From Scybalousia_A sp964626385 (GTDB lineage: Bacteria; Bacteroidota; Bacteroidia; Bacteroidales; P3), in NCBI GenBank assembly GCA_964626385.1, contig CAZVEO010000042.1:1-20781 (forward strand): a DNA stretch of 20,781 nucleotides. Reading direction: 5' to 3'. A program made the translations under genes and the position numbers. Shown here piece by piece: positions 8,544 through 16,086 of this stretch. Under the pieces are notes generated by a model. That model was not told where the DNA came from and searched no databases. It saw only the letters and a list, made by a program, of their open reading frames with translations. The first letter of the stretch is position 1; every line of letters starts with the position of its first letter.

Positions 8544-9716
8544 CTAACCTTTGCTATATGTATTTTCCACCTTATTAAATCTTCCAAATCTATAACCAAT
8601 ACCCCATTCTATATAATCTGCAACATGATAATTATAAGCCCTTAGTGCCATTTGCAAAAACCAACCTTTATAAGCATAGTATCTTAATCCCAATCTTTGA
8701 TAATACTTTGGTGTATAACCATGCTTTTGTCTTATGGCATATCCCGGCTCCACCAAAATAGATAAATTATTTACATTATAGTGAAAACTAAAAAACAAAC
8801 CCACATTCAATTTATCTAAATCATCAAGTTCTTTATAAGCTCTCGTTTTGTAGTGTGTTGTATCCGTTCTCCATGCTGCATCATTGAAAACATACTCCAA
8901 ACCAACCCCTAATTCATATTTAGGATTGACATCTACCATAAATTTTAATTGTTGTCCTACAACTAAATAAGAGTTTTGTACTGTATCTCTTGTACCATTC
9001 TCTTTGGTATAATCAAAATTTACGGCATGTACTCCCATCCACATACCTATATCCCAATACCAATTCTTATGAAAATCATTAGTAAAATTCAAATTATATC
9101 TTTCTATCGACTTTGGAGTGTATGCAACATTTAGAGTCGGCGAAACTATATTTATACCCTTGTTTGGTTTAACCAAGGCTCCGTTTGAAAAATGTACAAA
9201 AGACACTCCTAAACCTGTTTGCCATTTATTGTTTATTTGCCAATAAGCCTCCAAAGTCCAATGTATATAAGCTTCTATGGGCAAAGATACGGCTATGTTT
9301 TGTCTATTATCTTTTGAATAATATTCCCACACTCCAGAAACACCCAAAGCAAGTTCGTTTTTCAAAGTAAAATTTTTGTATTTATAGGGAGAAAAACCTG
9401 CAAAAGTATAAAGAGCAAAAGGGTTACCAAGCTTATCTGAATAATTGAAAAAACCATGATACAAGCCTATTCCATACCTAAAATCATTATAAAGACAATG
9501 CCAAGGTTTTGAGTAATCAACTTGTTTGCCAAGTCGAAGAGATAAATGAGTAATGTTTGTTATTTTCTTATTGTCTTTATTCTCTCCTTTGAGAAAATCA
9601 TTGGTTGGCAACACATAGCCTTCTCCTACAGAAAAAGTATAGGAAAGATTGTTGCTTATTTGTGCCTGAGCACGACCAACAAAATAAATAAATATAACAA
9701 ACAAAAAGTTTTTCAT
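8544..9716 (-). CDS. PagL-like acyloxyacyl hydrolase, outer-membrane beta-barrel (first tandem copy)
   Basis: The 390-residue product has a signal peptide ending near AQAQ (17-20). The N-terminal ~200 residues resemble PagL-type lipid A deacylases, with HFSN at 175-178 and N185 spaced as in PagL; the expected glutamate position is Asn189. The C-terminal ~190 residues form further predicted strands, including YHVADYIEWGIGYRF near the end, and may make a larger barrel or second domain. It starts 11 bases after asd and is followed after 5 bases by its paralogue, so it likely shares the asd transcript. If active, it would trim lipid A acyl chains; the altered catalytic position makes this uncertain, and the family may have another substrate. 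Confidence 0.75.
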   Translation of the reverse strand: MKNFLFVIFIYFVGRAQAQISNNLSYTFSVGEGYVLPTNDFLKGENKDNKKITNITHLSLRLGKQVDYSKPWHCLYNDFRYGIGLYHGFFNYSDKLGNPFALYTFAGFSPYKYKNFTLKNELALGVSGVWEYYSKDNRQNIAVSLPIEAYIHWTLEAYWQINNKWQTGLGVSFVHFSNGALVKPNKGINIVSPTLNVAYTPKSIERYNLNFTNDFHKNWYWDIGMWMGVHAVNFDYTKENGTRDTVQNSYLVVGQQLKFMVDVNPKYELGVGLEYVFNDAAWRTDTTHYKTRAYKELDDLDKLNVGLFFSFHYNVNNLSILVEPGYAIRQKHGYTPKYYQRLGLRYYAYKGWFLQMALRAYNYHVADYIEWGIGYRFGRFNKVENTYSKG

Positions 9717-9727
9717 CTTTTTATAAA

Positions 9728-10714
9728 TTATGCTTTGCCAACCAAATGTTCTAATATTTGTATTGCATTTGTTGCCGCTCCTTTTCTAAGATTATCAGCT
9801 ACTACCCATAGGTTAAGACCATTTTCCAAGGTAAAATCTCTACGTATTCTTCCTACAAAAACCTCGTCTTGTCCTTCTGACAATATTGGCATAGGGTACT
9901 TATGTTGAGAAGGATTGTCTATTACCCTAACTCCTTTGGTGTTTTCCAAAATATCAAATATTTGTTGTAGTTTAAAGGCTTTTTTGAATTGAATATTTAT
10001 GCTTTCACTATGACCTCCCACAACAGGTACCCTTGCTACCATAGCCGTTACCTTTATATTTGGTTTGGATAAAATCTTTTTTGTTTCATTGACAAGTTTT
10101 TCCTCCTCCGTGTTATAACCATTTTCCAAAAAATCTCCTCCAAAAGGCAATACGTTTCTAAATATTCTATGAGGATAGGCTGGAGTATTACTTTGCTCTC
10201 CCATTTCTTCTGTTTCCAATTGTTTTATAGCCTTTATTCCCGTACCTGTTACACTTTGATAAGTAGAAACCACTATTCTCTCCACATCAAAAGCCCTATC
10301 CAAAGGGGCTATAGCCATAAGCATTTGTATGGTAGAGCAATTTGGATTTGCTATTATTTTGTCCGATGGTTTTATTGCCTCTATATTTATCTCGGGTACC
10401 ACCAAAGGCACATTTGCATTCATTCTCCAACAAGAAGAATTATCAATTACCACTGTACCCTTTTGAGCAAACAAAGGAGCGTAAAGTTTTGAAGTTTTGC
10501 TACCTGCCGAAAACACAGCGTAATCACAATTCTTTTCTATAGCCTCCTCTACAGAGACCACTTTTAAGATTTTATTACCAAAGTCTATTTCTTTTCCTAC
10601 ACTTTTTGTCGAAGCCACAGGTATTATTTCTTCATTTTGAAAACCTCTTTCCTGCAAAACCTTAAGCATTACTCCTCCAACTAACCCCGTTGCACCAACT
10701 ACCGCTATTTTCAT
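9728..10714 (-). CDS. asd: Aspartate-semialdehyde dehydrogenase
   Basis: The 328-residue protein is a complete Asd, which reduces aspartyl phosphate to aspartate semialdehyde with NADPH in the pathway to lysine, diaminopimelate, threonine and methionine. It shows the nucleotide-binding GATGLVG at 7-13, DNSSCWRM at 91-98, the active-site cysteine in ANPNCST (Cys126), QSVTGTG at 153-159 and the substrate-binding/catalytic region around Arg228 and His235 (ARVPVVGGHSE). No key residue is missing. It starts 17 bases after the ClC gene and is followed by the PagL-like pair, so it probably belongs to the same transcript. The link to diaminopimelate gives a loose cell-envelope theme. Confidence 0.96.
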   Translation of the reverse strand: MKIAVVGATGLVGGVMLKVLQERGFQNEEIIPVASTKSVGKEIDFGNKILKVVSVEEAIEKNCDYAVFSAGSKTSKLYAPLFAQKGTVVIDNSSCWRMNANVPLVVPEINIEAIKPSDKIIANPNCSTIQMLMAIAPLDRAFDVERIVVSTYQSVTGTGIKAIKQLETEEMGEQSNTPAYPHRIFRNVLPFGGDFLENGYNTEEEKLVNETKKILSKPNIKVTAMVARVPVVGGHSESINIQFKKAFKLQQIFDILENTKGVRVIDNPSQHKYPMPILSEGQDEVFVGRIRRDFTLENGLNLWVVADNLRKGAATNAIQILEHLVGKA

Positions 10715-10731
10715 TTTTATTCTTATTTTTT

Positions 10732-12534
10732 TTATTCGTCTGAATTATTACGTATAAATTGTTGGTAGGCTTGAAAAACATTTGCTCTTGACATACAACC
10801 AGCAAATTTTCCCTTGTCCAACACTATTATTGTATATCTATCTACTCCTTTGAATTTTTTTATAATCTTTTCCATACCATCATTAATATCAACAATAAAA
10901 TACTCCGAATAACGCATAAAATTCTTTACCTCTATCTTATCATAAAATTCCGGATGAAAAAGCATACCCCTAACATCATCTAATACAAGAACTCCTTTAA
11001 AAACATCATCTTTATCTACCACAGGGAAAAAATTTCTATTAGAACACTCTACTGCCCTCACAACATCCCTAAGTTTTGCATCCTCTGAGAGTTTATAAAA
11101 ATTAGTTTCCAATAATTTGGTTTTATCCATAAAATGTATTGCCGTTTTGTCTTTGTTGTGAGTCATTAAATCTCCTTTTTGAGCCAAAGGTTTGGCATAA
11201 ATAGAATATTTATTAACACTTCTGACAACAAGATAACTAATTGTCGTGCTTATCATCAAAGGAGCCAACAAATCATAACCTCCCGTTATATCAGCAATAA
11301 GAAATATGGAAGTTAAAGGAGCATACATTATGCCCGCCATAACCGAAGACATACCTACAAGCACAAAACTACTTGCCTCCAAAGGAGCAAAAAAGCCTAT
11401 TGTGTTTAAAAGCGTTGCTACAAAAAAGCCTGCAAAACCTCCTATAAACAAACTCGGAGCAAAAACACCTCCCACTCCACCAGATACGCAAGTAACATTG
11501 GTTGCCACTGCCTTAATAATTATAATGGAAAGCGTTATAATTAGCAAAAGAAAAACATTATCCTTAAATCCATAAAACAAACTATTGTTTAACAAAGCCG
11601 AAGTGTCATTATCAAGCAAATGCGTTAAGGCTTGATAGCCCTCACCAAACAAAGGAGGAAAAACATATACCATTATACCCAAAAGCACACCACCTATTAT
11701 TATTTTCCAAACAGCATTAAATTTTGAAAACTCTTTGCTTATAAAACTGCTTATATTAAAATAGTATAAAGAAATTATAGCAGAAAAAACTCCTAATATT
11801 ATGTAGGCTGGTATTGTATTAAGAGTAAAACAAGTATCTACACTATAGGAAAACTGAGCATCCGAGCCAAGAAAAAAGAAAGAAATCAAAGCTGCTGTTA
11901 TAGCAGATATAAGCATAGGCAGAACACTAACCATACTCAAATCCAACATAAGCACCTCAAAGGCAAACAATATTCCTGCAATAGGTGCTTTAAAGGCACC
12001 AGCAATGGCTCCAGCCGCCCCACAACCCACAAGTATAACGGTCAAATGTTTATCTAAACGAAAAAAACGAGAAATATTTGATGCTATCGCCGAACCCGTA
12101 TAAACAATAGGAGCTTCCAATCCAACACTTCCTCCAAAAGCCACTGTTATAGAAGAGGTGAGCATAGAGGACCAAGTATTATGCAATTTTATTTTTCCAC
12201 CCTTACGAGATATGGCATACATAACTTTGCTAACCCCATGCGATAGGTCATCTTTTATTACAAATTTGACCAAAATAACAGTAAGTGCAATACCAACCAT
12301 AGGGTATAGTAGAAACAACCAATTTGCCCCCATTTTACTAACCCATGAAAAAGAGGTAATCAGGTTATAGGTATAGGAAACAAGATTTTTCAGAAGCACA
12401 GCAGCAAGTCCGCAACCTATACCAGTAAGAAAAGATACTAAAGCCAAAATTTGAGTTGTCTTTAAGTACCTAATTCGCCAGAATAAGAAACTTTTGTAAC
12501 ACTTCCTTATATTTATATACCTATTTATCCACAT
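10732..12534 (-). CDS. ClC-family chloride channel/transporter with C-terminal CBS pair
   Basis: The 600-residue protein has a ClC membrane domain (about 30-450) and two CBS domains (about 470-595), which usually bind adenine nucleotides. GGSVGLEAP at 134-142 corresponds to the GREGP motif with the gating glutamate kept as Glu140. GGVFAP at 355-360 is the GxFxP anion-site motif. The inner proton-pathway glutamate of ClC exchangers aligns with Val194 (ILFAFEVL), as in vertebrate ClC channels, and the first GSGIP-type motif is degenerate (SHGVSK, 98-103). Whether it is a channel or a chloride/proton exchanger is therefore open. The start is the first ATG, 14 bases after a TATCTTTG promoter-like element. 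asd follows after 17 bases. Confidence 0.92.
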   Translation of the reverse strand: MWINRYINIRKCYKSFLFWRIRYLKTTQILALVSFLTGIGCGLAAVLLKNLVSYTYNLITSFSWVSKMGANWLFLLYPMVGIALTVILVKFVIKDDLSHGVSKVMYAISRKGGKIKLHNTWSSMLTSSITVAFGGSVGLEAPIVYTGSAIASNISRFFRLDKHLTVILVGCGAAGAIAGAFKAPIAGILFAFEVLMLDLSMVSVLPMLISAITAALISFFFLGSDAQFSYSVDTCFTLNTIPAYIILGVFSAIISLYYFNISSFISKEFSKFNAVWKIIIGGVLLGIMVYVFPPLFGEGYQALTHLLDNDTSALLNNSLFYGFKDNVFLLLIITLSIIIIKAVATNVTCVSGGVGGVFAPSLFIGGFAGFFVATLLNTIGFFAPLEASSFVLVGMSSVMAGIMYAPLTSIFLIADITGGYDLLAPLMISTTISYLVVRSVNKYSIYAKPLAQKGDLMTHNKDKTAIHFMDKTKLLETNFYKLSEDAKLRDVVRAVECSNRNFFPVVDKDDVFKGVLVLDDVRGMLFHPEFYDKIEVKNFMRYSEYFIVDINDGMEKIIKKFKGVDRYTIIVLDKGKFAGCMSRANVFQAYQQFIRNNSDE

Positions 12535-12548
12535 AGTAAATCAACTTG

Positions 12549-12556
12549 CAAAGATA
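12549..12556 (-). promoter_or_regulatory. Bacteroidota -7 promoter element (TATCTTTG) before the ClC gene
   Basis: Read on the minus strand this is TATCTTTG, a full match to the Bacteroidota -7 consensus TAnnTTTG, 14 bases before the ClC ATG. No good TTTG/TTG sits at the -33 position, and the untranslated leader would be very short, so support is moderate. Confidence 0.45.
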
Positions 12557-12629
12557 ATTATTTTTTTACATAAAAATAACAGCTCTACATAATTTTTATA
12601 CCCTTTAAATCTATCTTACGATGGGTTTG

Positions 12630-12794
12630 CATAAGGTATGATTACTGCTTATTTATGAGTTATTGTGAGGTGTTTTAGGTTAGCATAAATTTGCAAAGGA
12701 TAAAACCTTACCAATAAGGTACTCTATAAGGGCAAAGCCATTATTTTTTTTAAGGTTTTGTCCTGTGCTGACTTATGCTAACCTATCAAAAAAC
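12630..12794. repeat. Dispersed intergenic repeat element, copy A
   Basis: Four blocks recur in the same order near 20.31-20.44 kb: CATAAGGTAT (12630-12639), TTATGAGTTA (12653-12662), TCTATAAGGGCA (12723-12734) and an identical 21-base block beginning TATGCTAACCTATC (12774-12794). Spacing between blocks differs between copies. Within this copy, 12676-12709 and 12752-12785 form a 34-base inverted repeat with five mismatches, starting TAGGTTAGCATA; a smaller ACCTTA/TAAGGT hairpin sits between the arms. TATAAGGGCAAAGCC (12725-12739) also appears exactly in inverse orientation at 20556-20570. No coding frame is seen, so it could be a MITE or REP-like sequence, but target duplications were not identified. 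Confidence 0.7.
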
Positions 12795-12808
12795 AGGCTG
12801 TGCCTGTT
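12788..12808 (-). terminator. Intrinsic terminator of the TPM-LemA-epimerase unit
   Basis: On the minus strand, directly at the epimerase stop codon, AACAGGC and GCCTGTT form a perfect 7-base stem around the loop ACA, followed by a T-tract. The T-tract is supplied by the end of repeat element copy A. Confidence 0.75.
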
Positions 12809-13967
12809 ATTTTCTCCATACCATAGTATTGACAATATTGGTATAAGACTGTATTATCTTAACGACCTTAACAGAAACATCCTCCGTATAACAAACAACG
12901 GACTCTCCAAAATCCTTATTTTCTCTCATACCTACAGCAAGTTCAACAGCCTGTAACAAAGATTTTTCATCTATACCCGCAAGTACAAACGCTCCTTTCT
13001 CCATAGCCTCAGGTCTTTCTGTGCTTGTACGTATGCAAACGGCTGCAAAACTTTTGTCTATTGATGTATAAAAAGCTGATTCTTCAGGTAAAGTACCACT
13101 ATCTGAGACAACAGCAAAAGCATTCATTTGCAAATTATTATAATCTAAAAAACCTAATGGTTCATGCAAAATAACTCTTTCATCAAGTGCAAACTTTTTT
13201 TCTTGCATTCTTTTTTTGCTTCTTGGGTGACAAGAGTACAATATGGGAATATCATATTTTTTAGCCAAAGAGTTTATTGCTTTAAAAAGAGAGAAAAAGT
13301 TCTCATCCGTATCTATATTTTCTTCTCTATGAGCAGATAGGAGAATATATTTACCTTTTTGCAATTGCAATCGTTCCAATACATTAGATTTTAAAATACC
13401 CTCCAAATTCATTCTCAGAACCTCTGCCATAGGCGAGCCTACTATAAAACAACGTTCCTTTGGCAAGCCACACTCATGCAAATATTTCAAAGCCTGTTCG
13501 GAATAAGTAAGATTGACATCTGAAATAATATCCACTATTCTACGATTAGTTTCCTCAGGCAATCGTTCGTCTTTGCAACGATTACCAGCCTCTATATGAA
13601 AAATCGGAATATGCAATCTTTTTGCCGCTATGGCACTAAGACAAGAGTTTGTATCTCCTAATATTAGCAAAGCATCGGGAGATAAGTTTTGCATAACAGA
13701 GAAGGAAGAAGCAATAATATTTCCTATGGTTTTACCCAAATTATCACCCACAACGTTCATATATATATCAGGATCTTTTAATTGTAAGTCCTTAAAAAAG
13801 ACTCCATTAAGATTATAATCATAATTTTGTCCCGTATGAGCCAAAAGTACATCAAAGTATTTTCTACACTTATTTATAATTGCTGACAATCTTATTATTT
13901 CGGGACGAGTGCCTACGATGATAAGCAATTTTAATTTTCCACTGTTTCTAAATTTGGGAGTTTCCAT
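12807..13967 (-). CDS. UDP-GlcNAc 2-epimerase family, FnlC/Cap5G type
   Basis: The 386-residue protein belongs to the nonhydrolysing UDP-sugar 2-epimerases: VGTRPEIIRLS at 18-28, HTGQNYDYNLN at 44-54, LGDTNSCL at 103-110 and HIEAGNRCKDERLPEETNRR at 124-143. The forms QNYDYNLN and EAGNRCKDERLPEE, and the C-terminal YTNIVNTMVWRK, are more like FnlC/Cap5G than WecB. FnlC-type enzymes make UDP-N-acetyl-L-fucosamine for capsule or O-antigen. The usual partner genes fnlA and fnlB are not in the window, so the specificity is inferred; WecB-like production of UDP-ManNAc is the alternative. It follows lemA by 53 bases and ends in an intrinsic terminator. Confidence 0.85.
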   Translation of the reverse strand: METPKFRNSGKLKLLIIVGTRPEIIRLSAIINKCRKYFDVLLAHTGQNYDYNLNGVFFKDLQLKDPDIYMNVVGDNLGKTIGNIIASSFSVMQNLSPDALLILGDTNSCLSAIAAKRLHIPIFHIEAGNRCKDERLPEETNRRIVDIISDVNLTYSEQALKYLHECGLPKERCFIVGSPMAEVLRMNLEGILKSNVLERLQLQKGKYILLSAHREENIDTDENFFSLFKAINSLAKKYDIPILYSCHPRSKKRMQEKKFALDERVILHEPLGFLDYNNLQMNAFAVVSDSGTLPEESAFYTSIDKSFAAVCIRTSTERPEAMEKGAFVLAGIDEKSLLQAVELAVGMRENKDFGESVVCYTEDVSVKVVKIIQSYTNIVNTMVWRK

Positions 13968-14020
13968 AAGAAAGACTTTTTTTACAATTATTTATAAAAT
14001 AAATATTTTATAAATTTTTA

Positions 14021-14635
14021 TTAAAATTCTACTATAGGTGCTTGACTTGCAGATTCGTCTGCTTGATAATATTCCTTTTGATTAAAAGAGAACACTTTTG
14101 CTACTATGGATTTTGGAAAAATTCTAACGCTTTTGTTATATATTTGTACAAATTCAGCATAACGTTTACGTTCCACAGCAATACGGTTTTCTGTTCCCTC
14201 CAACTGAGATTGTAAAGCAAGGAAATTTTCATTTGCTTTTAATTCTGGGTATCTCTCTATTACTACATTAATATCTCTTATTGCTGAAGTTACTGCACTT
14301 TGAACCTTTTCATACTGAAGGCTTGAAGCCTCATCTGAAGGAGTATTCATAGCTTTGTTTCTTGCTACTATAACTTTTTCCAAGGTTGCAGACTCGTGAG
14401 TTGCATAACCTTTAACTGCACTTACAAGGTTGGGTATCAAATCTAAACGTCTTTGATATTGAACCTGTACTTTTGACCATTGAGAATTACATTGCTCATC
14501 TTTATCCACAAAACCATTATAGGAAGATACTACAAAAGATACTACCCGAATAGCAATTATTACAATTATTGCTATTACCCCAATTTTTTTGTAATTCTTT
14601 TTGGTTTTACCATTTGTTAAAATATTGTTATTCAT
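14021..14635 (-). CDS. lemA: LemA family membrane protein
   Basis: This 204-residue protein has one N-terminal membrane helix (about 17-38) and the LemA family signature: NSQWSKVQVQYQRRLDLIPN around 50-69, then VKGYATHES near 74-82, followed by long helices. LemA proteins are small membrane-anchored helical bundles of unknown exact function. They often sit beside TPM-domain proteins, as here, where the TPM gene is 35 bases upstream. The pairing suggests a shared envelope role. The C-terminal tail after FNQKEYYQAD is short and polar. Identification of the family is firm; the cellular role is not known. Confidence 0.93.
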   Translation of the reverse strand: MNNNILTNGKTKKNYKKIGVIAIIVIIAIRVVSFVVSSYNGFVDKDEQCNSQWSKVQVQYQRRLDLIPNLVSAVKGYATHESATLEKVIVARNKAMNTPSDEASSLQYEKVQSAVTSAIRDINVVIERYPELKANENFLALQSQLEGTENRIAVERKRYAEFVQIYNKSVRIFPKSIVAKVFSFNQKEYYQADESASQAPIVEF

Positions 14636-14670
14636 AGTATTTTATATTTTTTTTTATTACTAAAAACTCA

Positions 14671-15942
14671 TTACCAAGAGCCTCCACCTCCACCTCCACC
14701 AGACATTCCACCTCCAAAACTACCACCGGAAAAACCTCCAATAGAAGAACCTCCACTGCTACTTCCCAAAACACCACCTGCAACTATAGGAGTTGTTTTG
14801 ACAAGTTTTGGTATTCTTATATTTTTATGATGTTGATACCCACAATGTTTACAAATGTAGGTTATTCTCTCAACTCCGTTTCTATGATAAGTTGGTTGTA
14901 TTACCGTATCGGAGGAAACTCTTTTCATAGTTTTGGCATAACATACAGGACAATTTGTATAAGTATTGTTGATTTCGTATGGATAAATTCTCACCTTACT
15001 ACACTTGTCACAAAGCCATACATCATAATCCCTACTTCCAAGCGATTCTTCAAACTGCTCTTTATCACTTAAATATTCGTCCTCTTGTTTCTCTGAAAGT
15101 AAATTCATTTTGTTGCCACAAGTACATTTTACCGCTTTATACCTAACTTTCTTCAATAAGAATTTGTAATAAATAAATAATAGAGGTAGAAACCATATTC
15201 CACAAAAAATCAAGATAATAGCCCAACTCTTAAAACCTTGCTTTAAAGAGTTATATTTCTCTGCTCTTATAATATCTCCTTCCTTACTTGCTGTAATTCC
15301 TAAACCTATAAAAGCAACAATCATAAGCAACAAACCTAATAATAAATAACCACGAACGAAAACACTATCAAAAAAAGACTTTTCTTGCTTTGAGGTTAGA
15401 TATCCACCATTGTTATTATAATCTTTGTAAATCTCCTCCAAACAAGCATCTAAACCCGCCATTATACCCTCACTCCATTTATTTTGTTTAAAGAATGGTT
15501 TCATTTTTTGATTAAAAATACTTGTAGTTAAAGCATCTGTCAAACAACCCTCCAAACCGTAACCTGTTCTTAAAAAACATTCTTTTGCCTCTGTTAGTAC
15601 AAGTATTATTAAACCATTGTCTAAAGTTTTATTGCCAACTTTCCATTCATCAAAAAGTTCCATAGACAAATCTCTTGCAGAAGTAAGGTTATCTCCTTTT
15701 AAGACAACAACTGCTATTTGTACAGAGGTAGAATCATACAGGAGGTTTATTTTTCTATTTATTTCCTCCACAATAGACTCATTGAGTATAGAGTCTTGAT
15801 TATTAACCCAGTTTGCCAAACCAAGTTCCTTTGGGTTTTGTACATCCAAATAAGAAACTTGTCCATAACCTATAGAAGTTAAAAACAACAAACAAATAAG
15901 CAATAGTATTTTGAAACCACTCTTTTTTATAGCAATACTCAT
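14671..15942 (-). CDS. TPM-domain (YgcG-like) membrane protein with zinc-ribbon-like cysteines
   Basis: The 423-residue protein starts with a signal peptide (about 10-27), followed by a TPM domain (about 35-175) with VQIAVVVL and the DNGLIILV and RTGYGLEG blocks typical of the TLP18.3/Psb32/MOLO-1 family. Two membrane helices follow (about 198-217 and 240-260). The next region has four CxC/CxxC pairs (273/275, 311/314, 331/334, 364/367) that look able to bind two zinc ions, and the tail is glycine-rich ending GGGSW, a common ending in this family. TPM domains are often phosphatase-like or assembly factors, but function here is unknown. The topology would place the cysteines in the cytoplasm if the TPM domain is periplasmic and both helices are real membrane spans, this still needs testing. 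It heads a unit with lemA. Confidence 0.85.
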   Translation of the reverse strand: MSIAIKKSGFKILLLICLLFLTSIGYGQVSYLDVQNPKELGLANWVNNQDSILNESIVEEINRKINLLYDSTSVQIAVVVLKGDNLTSARDLSMELFDEWKVGNKTLDNGLIILVLTEAKECFLRTGYGLEGCLTDALTTSIFNQKMKPFFKQNKWSEGIMAGLDACLEEIYKDYNNNGGYLTSKQEKSFFDSVFVRGYLLLGLLLMIVAFIGLGITASKEGDIIRAEKYNSLKQGFKSWAIILIFCGIWFLPLLFIYYKFLLKKVRYKAVKCTCGNKMNLLSEKQEDEYLSDKEQFEESLGSRDYDVWLCDKCSKVRIYPYEINNTYTNCPVCYAKTMKRVSSDTVIQPTYHRNGVERITYICKHCGYQHHKNIRIPKLVKTTPIVAGGVLGSSSGGSSIGGFSGGSFGGGMSGGGGGGGSW

Positions 15943-15988
15943 TATTTTTCAAAAACGTTTTTCTTATAACGCTCATTTTTACATAGTG

Positions 15989-16018
15989 CAAAAGTACAAA
16001 TATTTTGTTTACAACCAA
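15989..16018 (-). promoter_or_regulatory. Promoter of the TPM-LemA-epimerase unit
   Basis: On the minus strand a TTG (16018-16016) is followed after 19 bases by TACTTTTG (15996-15989), a full match to the Bacteroidota TAnnTTTG -7 element. The TPM start codon lies about 47 bases downstream. The -33 element touches the T-tract of the rpoD terminator. Confidence 0.75.
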
Positions 16019-16019
16019 C

Positions 16020-16047
16020 AAAAAAACGAATAGTATTTTACTATTCG
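16020..16047 (-). terminator. Intrinsic terminator of rpoD
   Basis: On the minus strand, about 40 bases after the rpoD stop codon, CGAATAGTA pairs perfectly with TACTATTCG (9-base stem, 3-base loop), followed by seven T. It is the best intrinsic terminator in the window. Confidence 0.9.
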
Positions 16048-16086
16048 CCTAAGAAAAAATTTTATTAATTAAATAATTAAAAGTAT

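Noticed and set aside
9546..9908. Plus-strand frame of 120 codons
   Set aside because: It spans, in antisense, the start of the first PagL-like gene and the end of asd, both well supported; no family resemblance.
12676..12785. CRISPR-like or transposon interpretation of the inverted repeat
   Set aside because: No regular repeat-spacer array, no transposase and no visible target-site duplication; kept only as a repeat element.
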